A DNA stretch of 64,000 nt from Nocardiopsis ansamitocini (GCF_030268225.1 NZ_BSQG01000003.1:62001-126000), one strand, 5' to 3'. Shown: positions 41,551 through 50,261, numbered from the stretch's first letter. Numbers and translations: made by a program. The notes: a model not told the origin generated them from the letters alone.

Positions 41551-42600
41551 ATGACCCAGCGGCTGCTTCTGTGGATCGGTTCCTACACCTCGGGCTCGGC
41601 CGCTGCGGCCACCGGTGTGCAGCGAGTATGGCTGGATCCTGCCGACGGACGGTTGAGCGGAGCCGGAACGGCCGCACCGGCAGTGGATCCCTCGTTCCTG
41701 GCGACCGACGGCGCTGGATGCGTCTTTGCCGTCAACGAAACGATGGAGGGAGGAGTCACCGGCTTCGTGCGGACAGGGGAGGCCGCCCTGGCCGAGTCGG
41801 GTGCGACGCACACCGGAGGCTCCTCGCCGTGCCATCTGCTCGTCCATCCGGCCGGGCGCCATGTGATCACCGCCAACTACGGTGACGGCAGTCTGAGCGT
41901 CCATCCGATCACCGCCGACGGTGTGCCCGGCACGTCCATCCAGCGTGTCGAGCACACCGGCAGTGGCCCCGACCGGCAGCGGCAGGAGGGGTCGCATGCG
42001 CACAGCGTCTGCCTCGCGCCGGGCGGCACCCACCTGCTCGTGGCCGACCTCGGCACCGACGAACTTCGCTGCCACCCCTTCGACCCCCGGTCGGACCAAC
42101 CGTTGGGGGCCGGCCACCTAGCCGCACAGCTGGAGCCTGGGACCGGCCCCCGGCATCTGGCCGTGCACCGGTCGGGACACATCTACGTCGCCGGGGAGTT
42201 GGACGCGCGTGTCCACATCCTGCGCTGGGACCCCGACACGGCAACGGCGCAGCCCCTCGCCGCCCTGCCGGCAACCGAGGATGCCCCGGACGTCAACTAC
42301 CCGGCCGAGATCGCGCTCTCCGCGGACGGATCGCGCCTCTACTTGAGCAACCGGGGCCCCGACTCCATCACGACCTTCGCCGTCACCGAGGACGGCGCCA
42401 TGTTGACCAGGCTCGCACAAACCCCCACCGGTGGTACGTGGCCGAGGCACTTCGCCCAGGTCGGCGACTACATTGTGGTGGCCAACCAGAACTCCGCCAC
42501 GGTCACCGTCCTTCCGGTCGATCCGGCGAACGGGATTCCCGGTCCGGTCCGGCACAGTCTGGAGTTGCCCTCGCCCGTGTGCGTCCTGCCCGCGGTGTAG
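41551..42600 (+). CDS. Lactonase family beta-propeller (6-phosphogluconolactonase-like)
   Basis: A 349-residue cytosolic seven-bladed propeller of the YbhE/Pgl type. 'LWIGSYTSGSAAAATGVQRVWLD' at the start, 'PCHLLVHPAGRHVITANYGDGSLSVHPI', 'GSHAHSVCLAPGGTHLLVADLGTDELRCHPFD', 'GPRHLAVHRSGHIYVAGELDARVHIL', 'ALSADGSRLYLSNRGPDSI' and 'WPRHFAQVGDYIVVANQNSATVTV' mark the blades and metal/active-site His residues. It may hydrolyse 6-phosphogluconolactone or another sugar lactone. ATG 41551 follows AAAGG. It is flanked by hairpins and so is probably a single-gene unit. Confidence 0.87.
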   Translation: MTQRLLLWIGSYTSGSAAAATGVQRVWLDPADGRLSGAGTAAPAVDPSFLATDGAGCVFAVNETMEGGVTGFVRTGEAALAESGATHTGGSSPCHLLVHPAGRHVITANYGDGSLSVHPITADGVPGTSIQRVEHTGSGPDRQRQEGSHAHSVCLAPGGTHLLVADLGTDELRCHPFDPRSDQPLGAGHLAAQLEPGTGPRHLAVHRSGHIYVAGELDARVHILRWDPDTATAQPLAALPATEDAPDVNYPAEIALSADGSRLYLSNRGPDSITTFAVTEDGAMLTRLAQTPTGGTWPRHFAQVGDYIVVANQNSATVTVLPVDPANGIPGPVRHSLELPSPVCVLPAV

Positions 42601-42610
42601 TGCCGCGTCG

Positions 42611-42645
42611 GCGGTGCGCGCTCGGGGCCGTGCGCACCGCCTTTT
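42611..42645 (+). terminator. Terminator after the lactonase gene
   Basis: A 9-bp stem, GCGGTGCGC (42611-42619) with GCGCACCGC (42632-42640), followed by CTTTT. Confidence 0.8.
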
Positions 42646-42772
42646 GGCTGGTTCCCACAACTCCCGGTGGGGGAAAGCTGTCGTCTCGAACCCGGTCGCC
42701 CAACGCCGGCGTCCAGCAGAATTGGCGCGGACACTTCACCGCAAAATGGGCACTCACACAAGGACTGGATCC

Positions 42773-43357
42773 ATGACCGACTCCCCCCGGCCGCGCTATC
42801 GTGGGCTCACCACCCGCGACCTCGCGCTGATCGCCCTGTTTGCTGCGCTGCTGGCGGCGCTGAGCATCGTTCCCGGAATCCCGGTCGGGCCCGCCCCGGT
42901 CACGCTCCAGACCCTCGGTGTCGTTCTCGCCCCCAGCATCTTGGGCGCCAAACGCGGGACGTTGGCGATCCTCACGTTCTTGGTGCTCGCCATCGCGGGA
43001 CTGCCGATCCTCTCCGGCGGGCAGAGCGGACTGGCGGGTCTCGCCGGCAGCACCGGCGGTTTTCTGATCAGCTGGATCTTTGTCGCGCTGTTCATCGGCC
43101 TGCTCACCGACCGGATGCTTCCGCGCTACCGGTTGGTACCGGGACTGGCCGTCAATATCGCCGGGGGACTGGTGGTGTGCTATCTGATCGGCGTTCCGTG
43201 GATGGCAGTCGTGGCCGAGACGGGTGTTCTGGGCGCTTTGAAGATCATGCTCGTCTTCGTCCCCGGAGACATCGCCAAGATCGTCGTCGCGACCATGATC
43301 GCCTCCGGCGTGCACCGCGCCTACCCCGTCCCTCCGGCCGGCAACCGGGTCCCGTGA
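42773..43357 (+). CDS. bioY: Biotin ECF transporter S component BioY
   Basis: A 194-residue membrane protein with about six helices. It has the BioY signatures 'GPAPVTLQTLGVVLAPSILGAKRG', 'GLPILSGGQSGLAGLAGSTGGFLISW' (biotin-binding loop) and 'FVPGDIAKIVVA'. ATG 42773 follows AAGGA by 8 nt. It captures biotin at the membrane and works with the ATPase and T component encoded next, forming a complete bioY-ATPase-T operon. No BioQ or BirA-like operator was recognised upstream. Confidence 0.93.
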   Translation: MTDSPRPRYRGLTTRDLALIALFAALLAALSIVPGIPVGPAPVTLQTLGVVLAPSILGAKRGTLAILTFLVLAIAGLPILSGGQSGLAGLAGSTGGFLISWIFVALFIGLLTDRMLPRYRLVPGLAVNIAGGLVVCYLIGVPWMAVVAETGVLGALKIMLVFVPGDIAKIVVATMIASGVHRAYPVPPAGNRVP

Positions 43358-43385
43358 CCACCGGCGATTCCATCGAGGTCCCCGT

Positions 43386-44069
43386 ATGATCCAGCTCGAG
43401 AACGTGACCCACGCCTATGACGGCCGCGTGGTCCTGAACGATGTCTCGGCCACGCTCGCCGAACGCAGGATCGGTCTCATCGGTGCCAACGGATCGGGCA
43501 AGTCCACCCTGGCGCGCACCCTGAACGGCCTGGTCGTCCCCGACTCGGGGCGGGTGCTGGTCGACGGGGCGGACACCCGTGAGGATGTCCGGACGATTCG
43601 GCGCAGGGTCGGCTTCGTCTTCTCCAACGCCGACACCCAGATCATCATGCCCACGGTTGCCGAGGACGTCGCGATCGGCCTGCGCGGCAACGGACTGAAC
43701 AGGGAAGAGACGGCCGACCTGGTCGATGCGATCCTGCGGCGCCATGGGCTGGCCGCGCACCGCGACCATCCCGCACACCTGCTCTCCGGCGGGCAGAAGC
43801 AGATGCTGGCGTTGGCGTCCGTGTTGGTCACCGAGCCGGAGGTGCTGGTCTGCGACGAACCGACCACTCTGCTGGACCTGCGCAACGTCGGAATCGTCAC
43901 CGAAACGCTGCGGGCCCTGGAGCAGCAGGTCATCCTCCTCACCCACCACCTGGACACCCTTGTCGGCTTCGACCGGGTGCTGGTCATGGACGACGGACGG
44001 ATCGTGTTCGACGGGGAGCCCAAGGCTGCCATCAGCCACTACGTGGATCTGATCGGGGCGCGACCGTGA
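43386..44069 (+). CDS. bioM: ECF transporter ATPase (BioM-type)
   Basis: A 227-residue ABC ATPase. Walker A 'GANGSGKS' is at residues 33-40; the Q-loop region 'VGFVFSNADTQIIMPTVAEDVAIGL' is typical of ECF/cobalt-type ATPases. Signature 'LLSGGQKQMLAL', Walker B 'VLVCDEPTTLLD' and switch His 'LLTHHLDT' follow. Normally two A subunits are used; a single gene here implies a homodimer, as in BioMNY of other bacteria. It starts 29 bp after bioY, and its stop overlaps the next gene. Confidence 0.93.
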   Translation: MIQLENVTHAYDGRVVLNDVSATLAERRIGLIGANGSGKSTLARTLNGLVVPDSGRVLVDGADTREDVRTIRRRVGFVFSNADTQIIMPTVAEDVAIGLRGNGLNREETADLVDAILRRHGLAAHRDHPAHLLSGGQKQMLALASVLVTEPEVLVCDEPTTLLDLRNVGIVTETLRALEQQVILLTHHLDTLVGFDRVLVMDDGRIVFDGEPKAAISHYVDLIGARP

Positions 44070-44662
44070 GCATGATCGGTCTCTACGTCCCGGGGACCTC
44101 CCTCCCGTACCGGATGGGCGCCGGTACCAAGCTGCTCCTGCTGGTCGTGGTGGTCACCACGCTGCTGGCCCTGCGCGACCCGTGGGTCTCCCTCGGGACC
44201 GCTCTCGTCGTCCCGCTGCTCTACCTGGCCTTCGGCCTCTGGTCCCACTTGCGACACGCATTTCGCCCGGTCCTGCTCTTCCTGGTCCTGGTGGCGCTGT
44301 TTCACCTTCTGTTCACCGGATGGGAGGTGGCCGTCCGGGTCTGCGCCCAACTGGCAGCCGCGGTGCTGTTGGCGGGGCTGGTCACCCGCACGACCCCGGT
44401 CACCGAAATGCTCGACCTCTTCGCCCGCCTGGCCCGGCCGCTGCGGTTCGTCGGGGTGCGGCCCGACCGGGTGGCCCTGGTGCTGGCGCTGACCATCCGG
44501 TGCATCCCCATGGTGGCGACCGCGTGGACCACCTCCCGCGAGGCGTATCTGGCCCGGGGCCTGCGGGGCGGGCCCCACCGGATGGTGGTCCCGGTGATCG
44601 TCAACCTGATCCGCTCCGCCGAGGCGCTGGGGGAGGCGATGAGCGCACGCGGGATGGACTAG
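44066..44662 (+). CDS. bioN: ECF transporter T component (BioN-type)
   Basis: A 198-residue membrane protein whose GTG start overlaps the ATPase stop (GTGA, 44066-44069), so the two are translationally coupled. Hydrophobic helices come first, then the T-component coupling motifs 'EMLDLFARLARPLRFVGVRPDRVALVLALTIRCIPM' and 'TSREAYLARGLRGG' (an Ala-Arg-Gly coupling segment), with a second 'EAMSARGMD' at the C-terminus. It links ATP hydrolysis to toppling of BioY. It is the last gene of the operon. Confidence 0.9.
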   Translation: MSMIGLYVPGTSLPYRMGAGTKLLLLVVVVTTLLALRDPWVSLGTALVVPLLYLAFGLWSHLRHAFRPVLLFLVLVALFHLLFTGWEVAVRVCAQLAAAVLLAGLVTRTTPVTEMLDLFARLARPLRFVGVRPDRVALVLALTIRCIPMVATAWTTSREAYLARGLRGGPHRMVVPVIVNLIRSAEALGEAMSARGMD

Positions 44663-44779
44663 TCCTTGTTCGGGCAGGTATGCGGACGGCGAGCGATCGT
44701 GGGCCTCTTCCGTCCGGGGAACACGCTCCGCCCGACGGGGGCCACCGTGTCGACGGCCCGCTGCGGCTTAATATGAGAT

Positions 44780-45862
44780 GTGACCGAATGGGGTTTTCGG
44801 CGGCTGCTCCTGAACATGTCCCGGTCATGGGCTGCCCGTGCTCCCCACCGCCGTCGCCGCTCGTCCTCTCCCGGTCACCACGGCGGCGAAAGGCGCCGGA
44901 TCCGTGCGGCAGGTGTCCGCACACCGCGAGAGCACCATCGCGCAGGAGGCCCGAGAAGGGCGTTCGTCGCGGCACTGCTGTCCACGTTTCTCCTGACGGT
45001 GACCGCGCTCACCGCTCCTGTCCCGGGGGCCGGCCCGTACCCGGGAGGTCCCGATCGCTACCTCGATCAAGACCCCCGGTTTCTCGATCCCCGCCCGACC
45101 GAAGAGCCGCGTCCGCCGACCCTGCCGCTGGAGGAGGCCGAACGGCTCACCCGGGTAATCGACGCCTACCTCGCCGACCAGGAAGGGCGGTTGGCCATCT
45201 CGGTGCACGATCTCGCTTCGGGGGCGACCTATTCCTACGGCCCCCAGACGACGTTTCACACCGCCAGCCTGGCCAAGCTCAACATTCTCGTCCTGCTCCT
45301 GCTCCACGCCCAGGACGAGGGCCGTGTGCTCGCCGCCGACGAGCGTTCCCTGGCGGCCGACATGATCCGCTACAGCGACAACGATGCCGCCGATGCCCTC
45401 TACGCGCGCATCGGTTTCGAAGAAGGCCTCACCGAAGGAAACGATCGCCTTGGCCTGCACGCAACGGAGCCCGGGGCCCACGGTGTCTGGGGCGCGACCC
45501 GGACCACCACTGCGGACCAGCTTCGGTTGCTGCGCGTTGTCTTCACCGGCCGCGGACCACTGTCGCGGAGCAACCGGTCCTACGTCCGTGAACTCATGGG
45601 TTCGGTCGCCCCCGAGCAGGCGTGGGGGGTCTCCGCCGCGGCGGGGCCGGTGGACGCCGTCGCACTCAAGAACGGCTGGATGCCGCGTGACGCCGACGGA
45701 GGCCGGTGGACGGTCAACAGCTCGGGACACGTTCTCGGCGCCGACCACGAATACTTGATCACTGTGCTCTCCGACCACCATCTCGACTCCTGGACCGGGA
45801 TCCAGTGCGTCGAGCACGTGGTCGCCGAAGTGGTGGCCGCCATCGAGGACGGCCCTGTCTAG
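44780..45862 (+). CDS. Exported serine hydrolase of the class A beta-lactamase fold
   Basis: 360 residues from GTG 44780, which lies 6 nt after the -10 box TAATAT (44769-44774), implying a leaderless mRNA. A long basic N-terminus precedes one hydrophobic segment at about residues 60-83 (signal anchor or signal peptide); a Pro-rich linker then leads to the domain. The active-site pattern is Ser163-Leu-Ala-Lys166, Ser199-Asp200-Asn201 and Lys297-Asn298-Gly299. This is the SxxK/SDN/KxG set of beta-lactamases and PBPs, but with KNG instead of KTG/KSG. No class A 'ExxLN' omega motif is evident, so it may be a peptidase or inactive toward drugs. Confidence 0.82.
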   Translation: MTEWGFRRLLLNMSRSWAARAPHRRRRSSSPGHHGGERRRIRAAGVRTPREHHRAGGPRRAFVAALLSTFLLTVTALTAPVPGAGPYPGGPDRYLDQDPRFLDPRPTEEPRPPTLPLEEAERLTRVIDAYLADQEGRLAISVHDLASGATYSYGPQTTFHTASLAKLNILVLLLLHAQDEGRVLAADERSLAADMIRYSDNDAADALYARIGFEEGLTEGNDRLGLHATEPGAHGVWGATRTTTADQLRLLRVVFTGRGPLSRSNRSYVRELMGSVAPEQAWGVSAAAGPVDAVALKNGWMPRDADGGRWTVNSSGHVLGADHEYLITVLSDHHLDSWTGIQCVEHVVAEVVAAIEDGPV

Positions 45863-45900
45863 GCTGGGGCGCGGCAGTCACGACGGAAACGGGGAACTCC

Positions 45901-46917
45901 ATGATCGACCTGAGGTCGGACACCATCACCAGACCCACCGCCCGGATGCGTCGGGCGATGGCCGAGGCCGAGGTCGGGGACGATGTCTTCGGGGAGGACC
46001 CGACGGTTCGCCGGTTGGAGGAGGAGACCGCCCGACTGTTGGGCAAGGAGGCCGCGCTCTACGTGCCGTCGGGACACATGTCCAACCAGCTCGCCATCTA
46101 CGCCCAGGTCAACAGCGGCGACGAGATCTGGGCCCATCGATCCAGCCATATCCTGGCCAACGAGCAGGGGGCTACCTCGGTCCTGGCCAGGGCGCTGCCC
46201 CGCGCCTACGACGATCCGCGCGGCTACCCGGACCACGATCTCCTGGAGCAGTGGGCGGCGGGCAGCAACGACGTGCACCGTGCGAGGCCGCGGCTCATCT
46301 GCCTGGAGAACACCTTCACCGGTCGGGTGGTTCCTCTCACCGAACAGCAACGGGTGGCCGACTTCGCCCACGCACTGGGGATGTCCCTGCACATCGACGG
46401 AGCGCGACTGTGGAACGCGTCCGTCGAGCTCGGTGTCCCCCCTTCCGAGGCCGCGTCAGGCGCGGACACCGTCTCGGTCTGCTTCTCCAAAGGACTGGGC
46501 GCACCGGTCGGTTCGGCCCTTGCCGGTAGCGCCGAAACGGTCGATCGTGCCCGGCGTGCCCGCAAGCTTCTCGGTGGCGGGATGCGTCAGGCCGGGATCA
46601 TCGCGGCGGGCGCCCTCCACGCCCTGCACCACCACCGGGACCGCCTAGCCGAGGACCACCGGCGTGCCGCCGAGCTGGCCGTGGCCCTGGACGCGCTGCC
46701 GGGAATGTCGGCACTGGCCCGAACCAACATGGTGGTGGTGACGACTCCGCCCGACGAGGCTGCCCGCTGGGCCCGCGCCTTCACCGAGCACGGGGTGGGT
46801 TGTGTCCCCATCGGCCCCGACCTGATCAGGCTCGTACTCCATCTGGAAGTCGACGACGCGATGCTCGACCAGGCGATCAAGCGGATTGCCGAGGCCGCGG
46901 CCGCTGCTCGGCGCTGA
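45901..46917 (+). CDS. ltaE: Low-specificity threonine aldolase
   Basis: A 338-residue PLP enzyme that cleaves L-threonine/L-allo-threonine to glycine and acetaldehyde. Family features: start 'MIDLRSDTITRPTARMRRAMAEAEVGDDVFGEDPTVRRLEEE', 'ALYVPSGHMSNQLAI', 'ENTFTGRVVPL', 'LHIDGARLWNA' (PLP-binding Asp), 'VSVCFSKGLGAPVGSALAG' with PLP-binding Lys197, and 'GGGMRQAGIIAAG'. ATG 45901 follows GGGGA. It starts 38 bp after the beta-lactamase-like gene and may be co-transcribed. A hairpin terminator follows. Confidence 0.93.
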   Translation: MIDLRSDTITRPTARMRRAMAEAEVGDDVFGEDPTVRRLEEETARLLGKEAALYVPSGHMSNQLAIYAQVNSGDEIWAHRSSHILANEQGATSVLARALPRAYDDPRGYPDHDLLEQWAAGSNDVHRARPRLICLENTFTGRVVPLTEQQRVADFAHALGMSLHIDGARLWNASVELGVPPSEAASGADTVSVCFSKGLGAPVGSALAGSAETVDRARRARKLLGGGMRQAGIIAAGALHALHHHRDRLAEDHRRAAELAVALDALPGMSALARTNMVVVTTPPDEAARWARAFTEHGVGCVPIGPDLIRLVLHLEVDDAMLDQAIKRIAEAAAAARR

Positions 46918-46927
46918 GAAGGGGGTC

Positions 46928-46953
46928 GTGTCCCGGCGGCGCGGCCGGGACAC
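46928..46953 (+). terminator. Terminator after threonine aldolase
   Basis: A 10-bp stem, GTGTCCCGGC (46928-46937) with GCCGGGACAC (46944-46953), and a 6-nt loop, 10 nt after the stop. Confidence 0.8.
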
Positions 46954-47066
46954 GGGACTCTGCGCCGGAGGAAGGTCCACCAGGTCCGCGATGCGGGCTC
47001 GGTGCCGGTCGGCCGCGCCCGGGGCGATCGCAACGCGGGGGGCATGGGGCCCTCCAGAAAGGGACG

Positions 47067-47088
47067 ACATGTGGCGTGTGCCACATGT
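47067..47088. promoter_or_regulatory. 22-bp palindrome ACATGTGGC-N4-GCCACATGT
   Basis: A perfect 9-bp inverted repeat in the ~300-bp gap between the threonine aldolase terminator and the amidohydrolase, with no U-tract. Size and symmetry suit a dimeric repressor. The remainder of the gap (46954-47254) shows no gene. Confidence 0.5.
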
Positions 47089-47254
47089 TCGGGCAATCCT
47101 GGTCGTCTCATACCGACCAGGTGGTAGGCAGGGCGGGTTCTTTCCGGTCAAATCCCGTACTCCACCCGTCCCGGAGGACCGCGCGGTACCGTTGCAGGGC
47201 GCCGTCCCTGAGTCGGTCCGAGCTGTCATGGGCAGGGGCGTCCCCCACTCCCCG

Positions 47255-48097
47255 ATGGAGGAGAAGGCGTTGTTCGACGCTCACCTGCACATCATCGACC
47301 CCCGTTTTCCGCTGGTCCCCGATGCAGGCTTCCTGCCCGAGCCCTTCACCGTGGCCGACTATCGAGCGGTGGCCCACGAACTCGGTGTCACCGGCGGTGC
47401 CGTTGTCTCCGGCTCCTTCCAGGCATACGACCAGACCTACCTCGTCGAGGCGCTCCGCGAACTGGGCCCGGGATTCGTCGGGGTGGCGCAACTGCCTGCC
47501 GACACCTCCGACTCGCTGCTGCGCGACCTCCACGCCGCAGGGGTCCGGGGCCTGCGGCTCAACCTGAGGCGCGGTGTCGTCGGTGATGTCGACGCCATCG
47601 TGCAACTGGGGAGGCGTGCCGCCGACCTGCTGGGCTGGCACACCGAGCTCTACGTCGACTCCCGCGACCTGTCGGGACTGCGCGCCGCTCTGGCGCCCCT
47701 CCCGCGAATCAGCATCGACCACCTCGGCCTCTCCGGAGCGGGGCTGCCGGCGGTGCTCGACCTGGTCGCCACCGGAGCCCGGGTCAAGGCCACCGGATTC
47801 GGCCGTTTCGACGGCGACCTTGCGGCCGCGCTGCGTGCGGTCGCCGCGGTGAACCCCGGAGCGCTCATGTTCGGCACCGACCTTCCTTCCACCCGTGCGC
47901 CGCGTCCCTTCGCGCTGACCGATCGTGATCTCGTCGCCGGAATTCTCGGCCCCGACCTCGCCCGGCGCGCTCTCCGGTCGAACGCGGCGGACTTCTACGG
48001 GGTCCCGGAACCGGCACCCGCCGGGGGCGGCACGTGCGGTGCGGTGCAGGGGCCCGTGCGAGAAGTCGGTGCCGGTAACCGTTCGGAGCAGGGGTAG
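47255..48097 (+). CDS. Metal-dependent amidohydrolase (TIM-barrel, amidohydrolase-2 type)
   Basis: About 280 residues from ATG 47255; ATG 47228 is an alternative, and neither has a good ribosome site. The metal-binding 'FDAHLHIID' (His10, His12) opens the barrel. 'GVRGLRLNLRRGV', 'WHTELYVDSRDLSGL', 'ISIDHLGLSGAG' (His) and 'ALMFGTDLPSTRAPRPF' (catalytic Asp) match amidohydrolase family 2 lactonases and decarboxylases. It probably hydrolyses a lactone-type or carboxylic substrate. The last ~25 residues are Gly/Pro-rich and non-conserved in look. A 22-bp palindrome upstream may control it. Confidence 0.82.
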   Translation: MEEKALFDAHLHIIDPRFPLVPDAGFLPEPFTVADYRAVAHELGVTGGAVVSGSFQAYDQTYLVEALRELGPGFVGVAQLPADTSDSLLRDLHAAGVRGLRLNLRRGVVGDVDAIVQLGRRAADLLGWHTELYVDSRDLSGLRAALAPLPRISIDHLGLSGAGLPAVLDLVATGARVKATGFGRFDGDLAAALRAVAAVNPGALMFGTDLPSTRAPRPFALTDRDLVAGILGPDLARRALRSNAADFYGVPEPAPAGGGTCGAVQGPVREVGAGNRSEQG

Positions 48098-48721
48098 GGG
48101 GGCGGTGTCCTGGGAAGTCGGAGTGCCTGGGGAGGTCGATGTGCGTGAGCACCACCGTCGGGCCCGGGCAGTTGGCCGGAGGCACGGCACCGGATCGGGA
48201 GCGCGTTCCCATCCGACCGGCCACGGACGTGCGCCAGTGCGCGGTCGTGCCGCCGGTCTGGTACGGGTACGTCGTGTTTCGCATGGCTGGTCCCCGCGTG
48301 GTCGTTTCGGGGGGAAGGGGGCGCCGGCCGCGAGTGGACTCGCCAGTGCGGCCCTACTGCCAGACGGCGGATCCCCGTTGCCGGACGCATACCGGGCGAA
48401 GGGGGAGAAGGGCGATGCCCGGCGAGTCGCGAACGCCGGCCGTGTATCGACTCGAACCGGTCGGGTCGCACTCTGTGTAGCCGATTTCCCCCCTTGGGCA
48501 CGGTATGGTGACGCTACGAGAACGTCCGCGTCTGCGCGCCGTCCGCTTTCGGCGTGGTCGCGCGCCGTCCCGTTTTCCGGCACTGCCTGCTCGTCCCGCC
48601 GTCACCGTACGTTGTTCGGGATCAGCCACAGTGATACCGGATGCGTCTGGAGAGCGGGGCCGCAGATCGCCCGCGCACTGCAGGAGGGATCAGCGGCGAT
48701 GCCGAATCCGGGGAGCCAGAG
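48098..48721. other. Gap with uncertain coding content
   Basis: About 620 bp. GTG 48145 (plus strand) has GGAGG 9 nt upstream and opens a 111-codon frame to 48480, but its composition is Arg/Pro/Gly-rich like a shadow. ATG 48284 on the minus strand opens a competing frame with equally high third-position GC. I cannot decide whether either is translated. From 48640 the region serves as leader for the glycerophosphodiesterase. Confidence 0.35.
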
Positions 48722-49483
48722 GTGATCGTCGTCGCGCATCGCGGCGCTTCCGCCTATGCGCCTGAGAACACCCTCGCGGCGTTGCGCGAGGCGCACCGCC
48801 GCGGTGCTCACATGGCCGAACTGGACGTACGCCAGACCGCAGACGGGGAGTTCGTGGTCATGCACGACCCGACGCTGCGCCGTACCACCAACGTGGCCGA
48901 GGTGTATCCGAACCGTCGGTCCTGGCGGGTCGCGGATTTCACGCTCGCCGAGATCCGTCGCCTCGACGCAGGATCCTGGTTCGGTCCGGAGTTCGCCGGG
49001 GAGCAGGTCCCCACGTTTCTTGAGGCCCTGGCCGTGCTGGAGCGCGCCGGACTCGGCGCGCTGGTGGAGTTGAAGGTACGCCGCCGCGATCCGGCCACGG
49101 CCGACCGGCTGGCGGCCCTGATCGGTGCCGACCCTTATTGGCACGGTCATGGCGAAGCAGGACGGCTCATCCTGCAGAGTTTCGAGTGGACGACGCTCAA
49201 GCGGCTGGCCAGGCGACTGCCGGACGTGCGCACCGCAGTGCTGGGCAAGACCTACGGCAGCTTCGGTCTGCGCAGGGTCGCTCGGTACGCCCACCAGGTC
49301 AACCCGCACCACCTGCGCGTCAGCGCACCCTACGTGCGTCACGTCCACGAGCACGGACTCACCATGTTCAGTTGGACGGTCAACTCGCACTCGGCTATCC
49401 GGCGGGCCATCCGCGACGGTGTCGACGGAATCATCTCCGACTACCCGGACCGCGTCACCGGCCATCTGACCGTCGCTGCCTGA
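48722..49483 (+). CDS. Glycerophosphodiester phosphodiesterase
   Basis: A 253-residue cytosolic GDPD. GTG 48722 is chosen because GGGGAG precedes it by about 7 nt and it starts directly at the barrel: 'VIVVAHRGASAYAPENTLAALREAHRRGAHMAELDVRQTADGEFVVMHDPTLRRTTN'. Catalytic His residues (HRG and HDP) and the metal-binding Glu/Asp (E-L-D) are all present, and the C-terminal 'TMFSWTVNSHSAIRRAIRDGVDGIISDYPDRV' is typical. It hydrolyses glycerophosphodiesters to glycerol-3-phosphate and alcohol for phospholipid turnover. A classic terminator follows. Confidence 0.92.
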   Translation: MIVVAHRGASAYAPENTLAALREAHRRGAHMAELDVRQTADGEFVVMHDPTLRRTTNVAEVYPNRRSWRVADFTLAEIRRLDAGSWFGPEFAGEQVPTFLEALAVLERAGLGALVELKVRRRDPATADRLAALIGADPYWHGHGEAGRLILQSFEWTTLKRLARRLPDVRTAVLGKTYGSFGLRRVARYAHQVNPHHLRVSAPYVRHVHEHGLTMFSWTVNSHSAIRRAIRDGVDGIISDYPDRVTGHLTVAA

Positions 49484-49520
49484 CGTTTCCTGGCGAAAAG
49501 TACCCCTCCTTTACAGGATG

Positions 49521-49543
49521 GACGCAGAAACTGCGTCTTTTTT
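49521..49543 (+). terminator. Intrinsic terminator with T-run
   Basis: GACGCAG (49521-49527), loop AAA, CTGCGTC (49531-49537) and six T (49538-49543). It isolates the glycerophosphodiesterase from the ATPase/XRE locus. Confidence 0.92.
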
Positions 49544-49602
49544 GTCCAGACTTCAACTGATGGATGGGCCTACATGTTCTAGGATTACCTCCATAGGACG
49601 CG

Positions 49603-49631
49603 TGCACGTGCATCCGGACCTTGCATTTGCA
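49603..49631 (+). promoter_or_regulatory. Bipartite palindromic element, copy A (ATPase gene)
   Basis: The perfect palindrome TGCACGTGCA (49603-49612), a 9-bp spacer containing TCCGGA, then TGCATTTGCA (49622-49631). The same arrangement lies upstream of the DUF397 gene at 51711-51738 on the minus strand, including the shared flank TGCACGTGCAT-N-CG. A further inverted pair AGGATTA/TAATCCT (49581-49587 and 49632-49638) brackets it. Probably an operator shared by the locus. Confidence 0.65.
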
Positions 49632-49706
49632 TAATCCTCGAAGAACATCCGGCGTTGTGGCGCCGGCAGACCTGTGAGCGATCGAGACGACTGCAAGGGG
49701 ATCGCG

Positions 49707-50261
49707 GTGACCGGACATTTTGCCCAGGAGTCCATAAGGGGGGTGCCCGGTTCGCAGTGGGCACCGGCAGCCACTCTTGAGGCAGGGGCAGTGCACTCCT
49801 GGTGGCTTCCCGCCCTCGAACACGGTGCGTCCCGCTGGGACGCCCATCCCGGCTCTGCAAGCCACGACAGCGTCTCCTGGGGGCTCGACCCCGACTACGG
49901 GGCGGTCAAGACCGCGCGCGAGCTCGTCATGGGCGTTCTGCGCGACTGGGGGATGGCCAGGTTGGCCGGAGACGTCGAACTGGTCGTGTCCGAGCTCGTC
50001 ACCAATGCCCTGCGCCACGCCGAGACAAGTGCCTTCGACTCGCCCGGATGTGAAAGTGTTATCCAGATCAGTGTCATGCGCCGCGGAGGCGAGCTGATCT
50101 GTGCGGTTCGGGACTGCAGCGACGTGCTTCCGGCGCGGCGCGATCCCGACTTCATGGCCGAAACGGGGCGAGGGCTGCATCTTGTTTCCTGTTTCAGTCG
50201 CAGCTGGGGGACGGTTCCCGCCATCGCCGGCGGAAAGTTCGTCTGGGCCCTCTTTACCTGA
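49707..50261 (+). CDS. Anti-sigma-factor-like ATP-binding protein (HATPase_c)
   Basis: About 184 residues from GTG 49707, chosen because AAGGGG lies 6 nt upstream; GTG 49674 in frame would add 11 residues. After an ~60-residue N-terminal extension comes an RsbW/SpoIIAB-like GHKL fold: 'GDVELVVSELVTNALRHAET' (N-box with Asn), 'ICAVRDCSDVLPARRDPDFMAETGRGLHLV' (G-boxes, degenerate) and 'GGKFVWALF'. Such proteins act as anti-sigma factors or partners of XRE/DUF397 pairs in Streptomyces development loci. It is the first gene of a three-gene locus and carries the copy A element. Confidence 0.85.
   Translation: MTGHFAQESIRGVPGSQWAPAATLEAGAVHSWWLPALEHGASRWDAHPGSASHDSVSWGLDPDYGAVKTARELVMGVLRDWGMARLAGDVELVVSELVTNALRHAETSAFDSPGCESVIQISVMRRGGELICAVRDCSDVLPARRDPDFMAETGRGLHLVSCFSRSWGTVPAIAGGKFVWALFT

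Noticed and set aside
40527-46917. Possible secondary-metabolite cluster around the thioesterase, lactonase and threonine aldolase
   Set aside because: No carrier protein, synthase or tailoring set is present; the genes are separated by terminators and include housekeeping biotin uptake.
48145-48480. 111-codon plus-strand frame with a GGAGG site
   Set aside because: The ribosome site is attractive, but the translation is Arg/Pro/Gly-rich and a competing minus-strand frame is equally open; left undecided as a gap.
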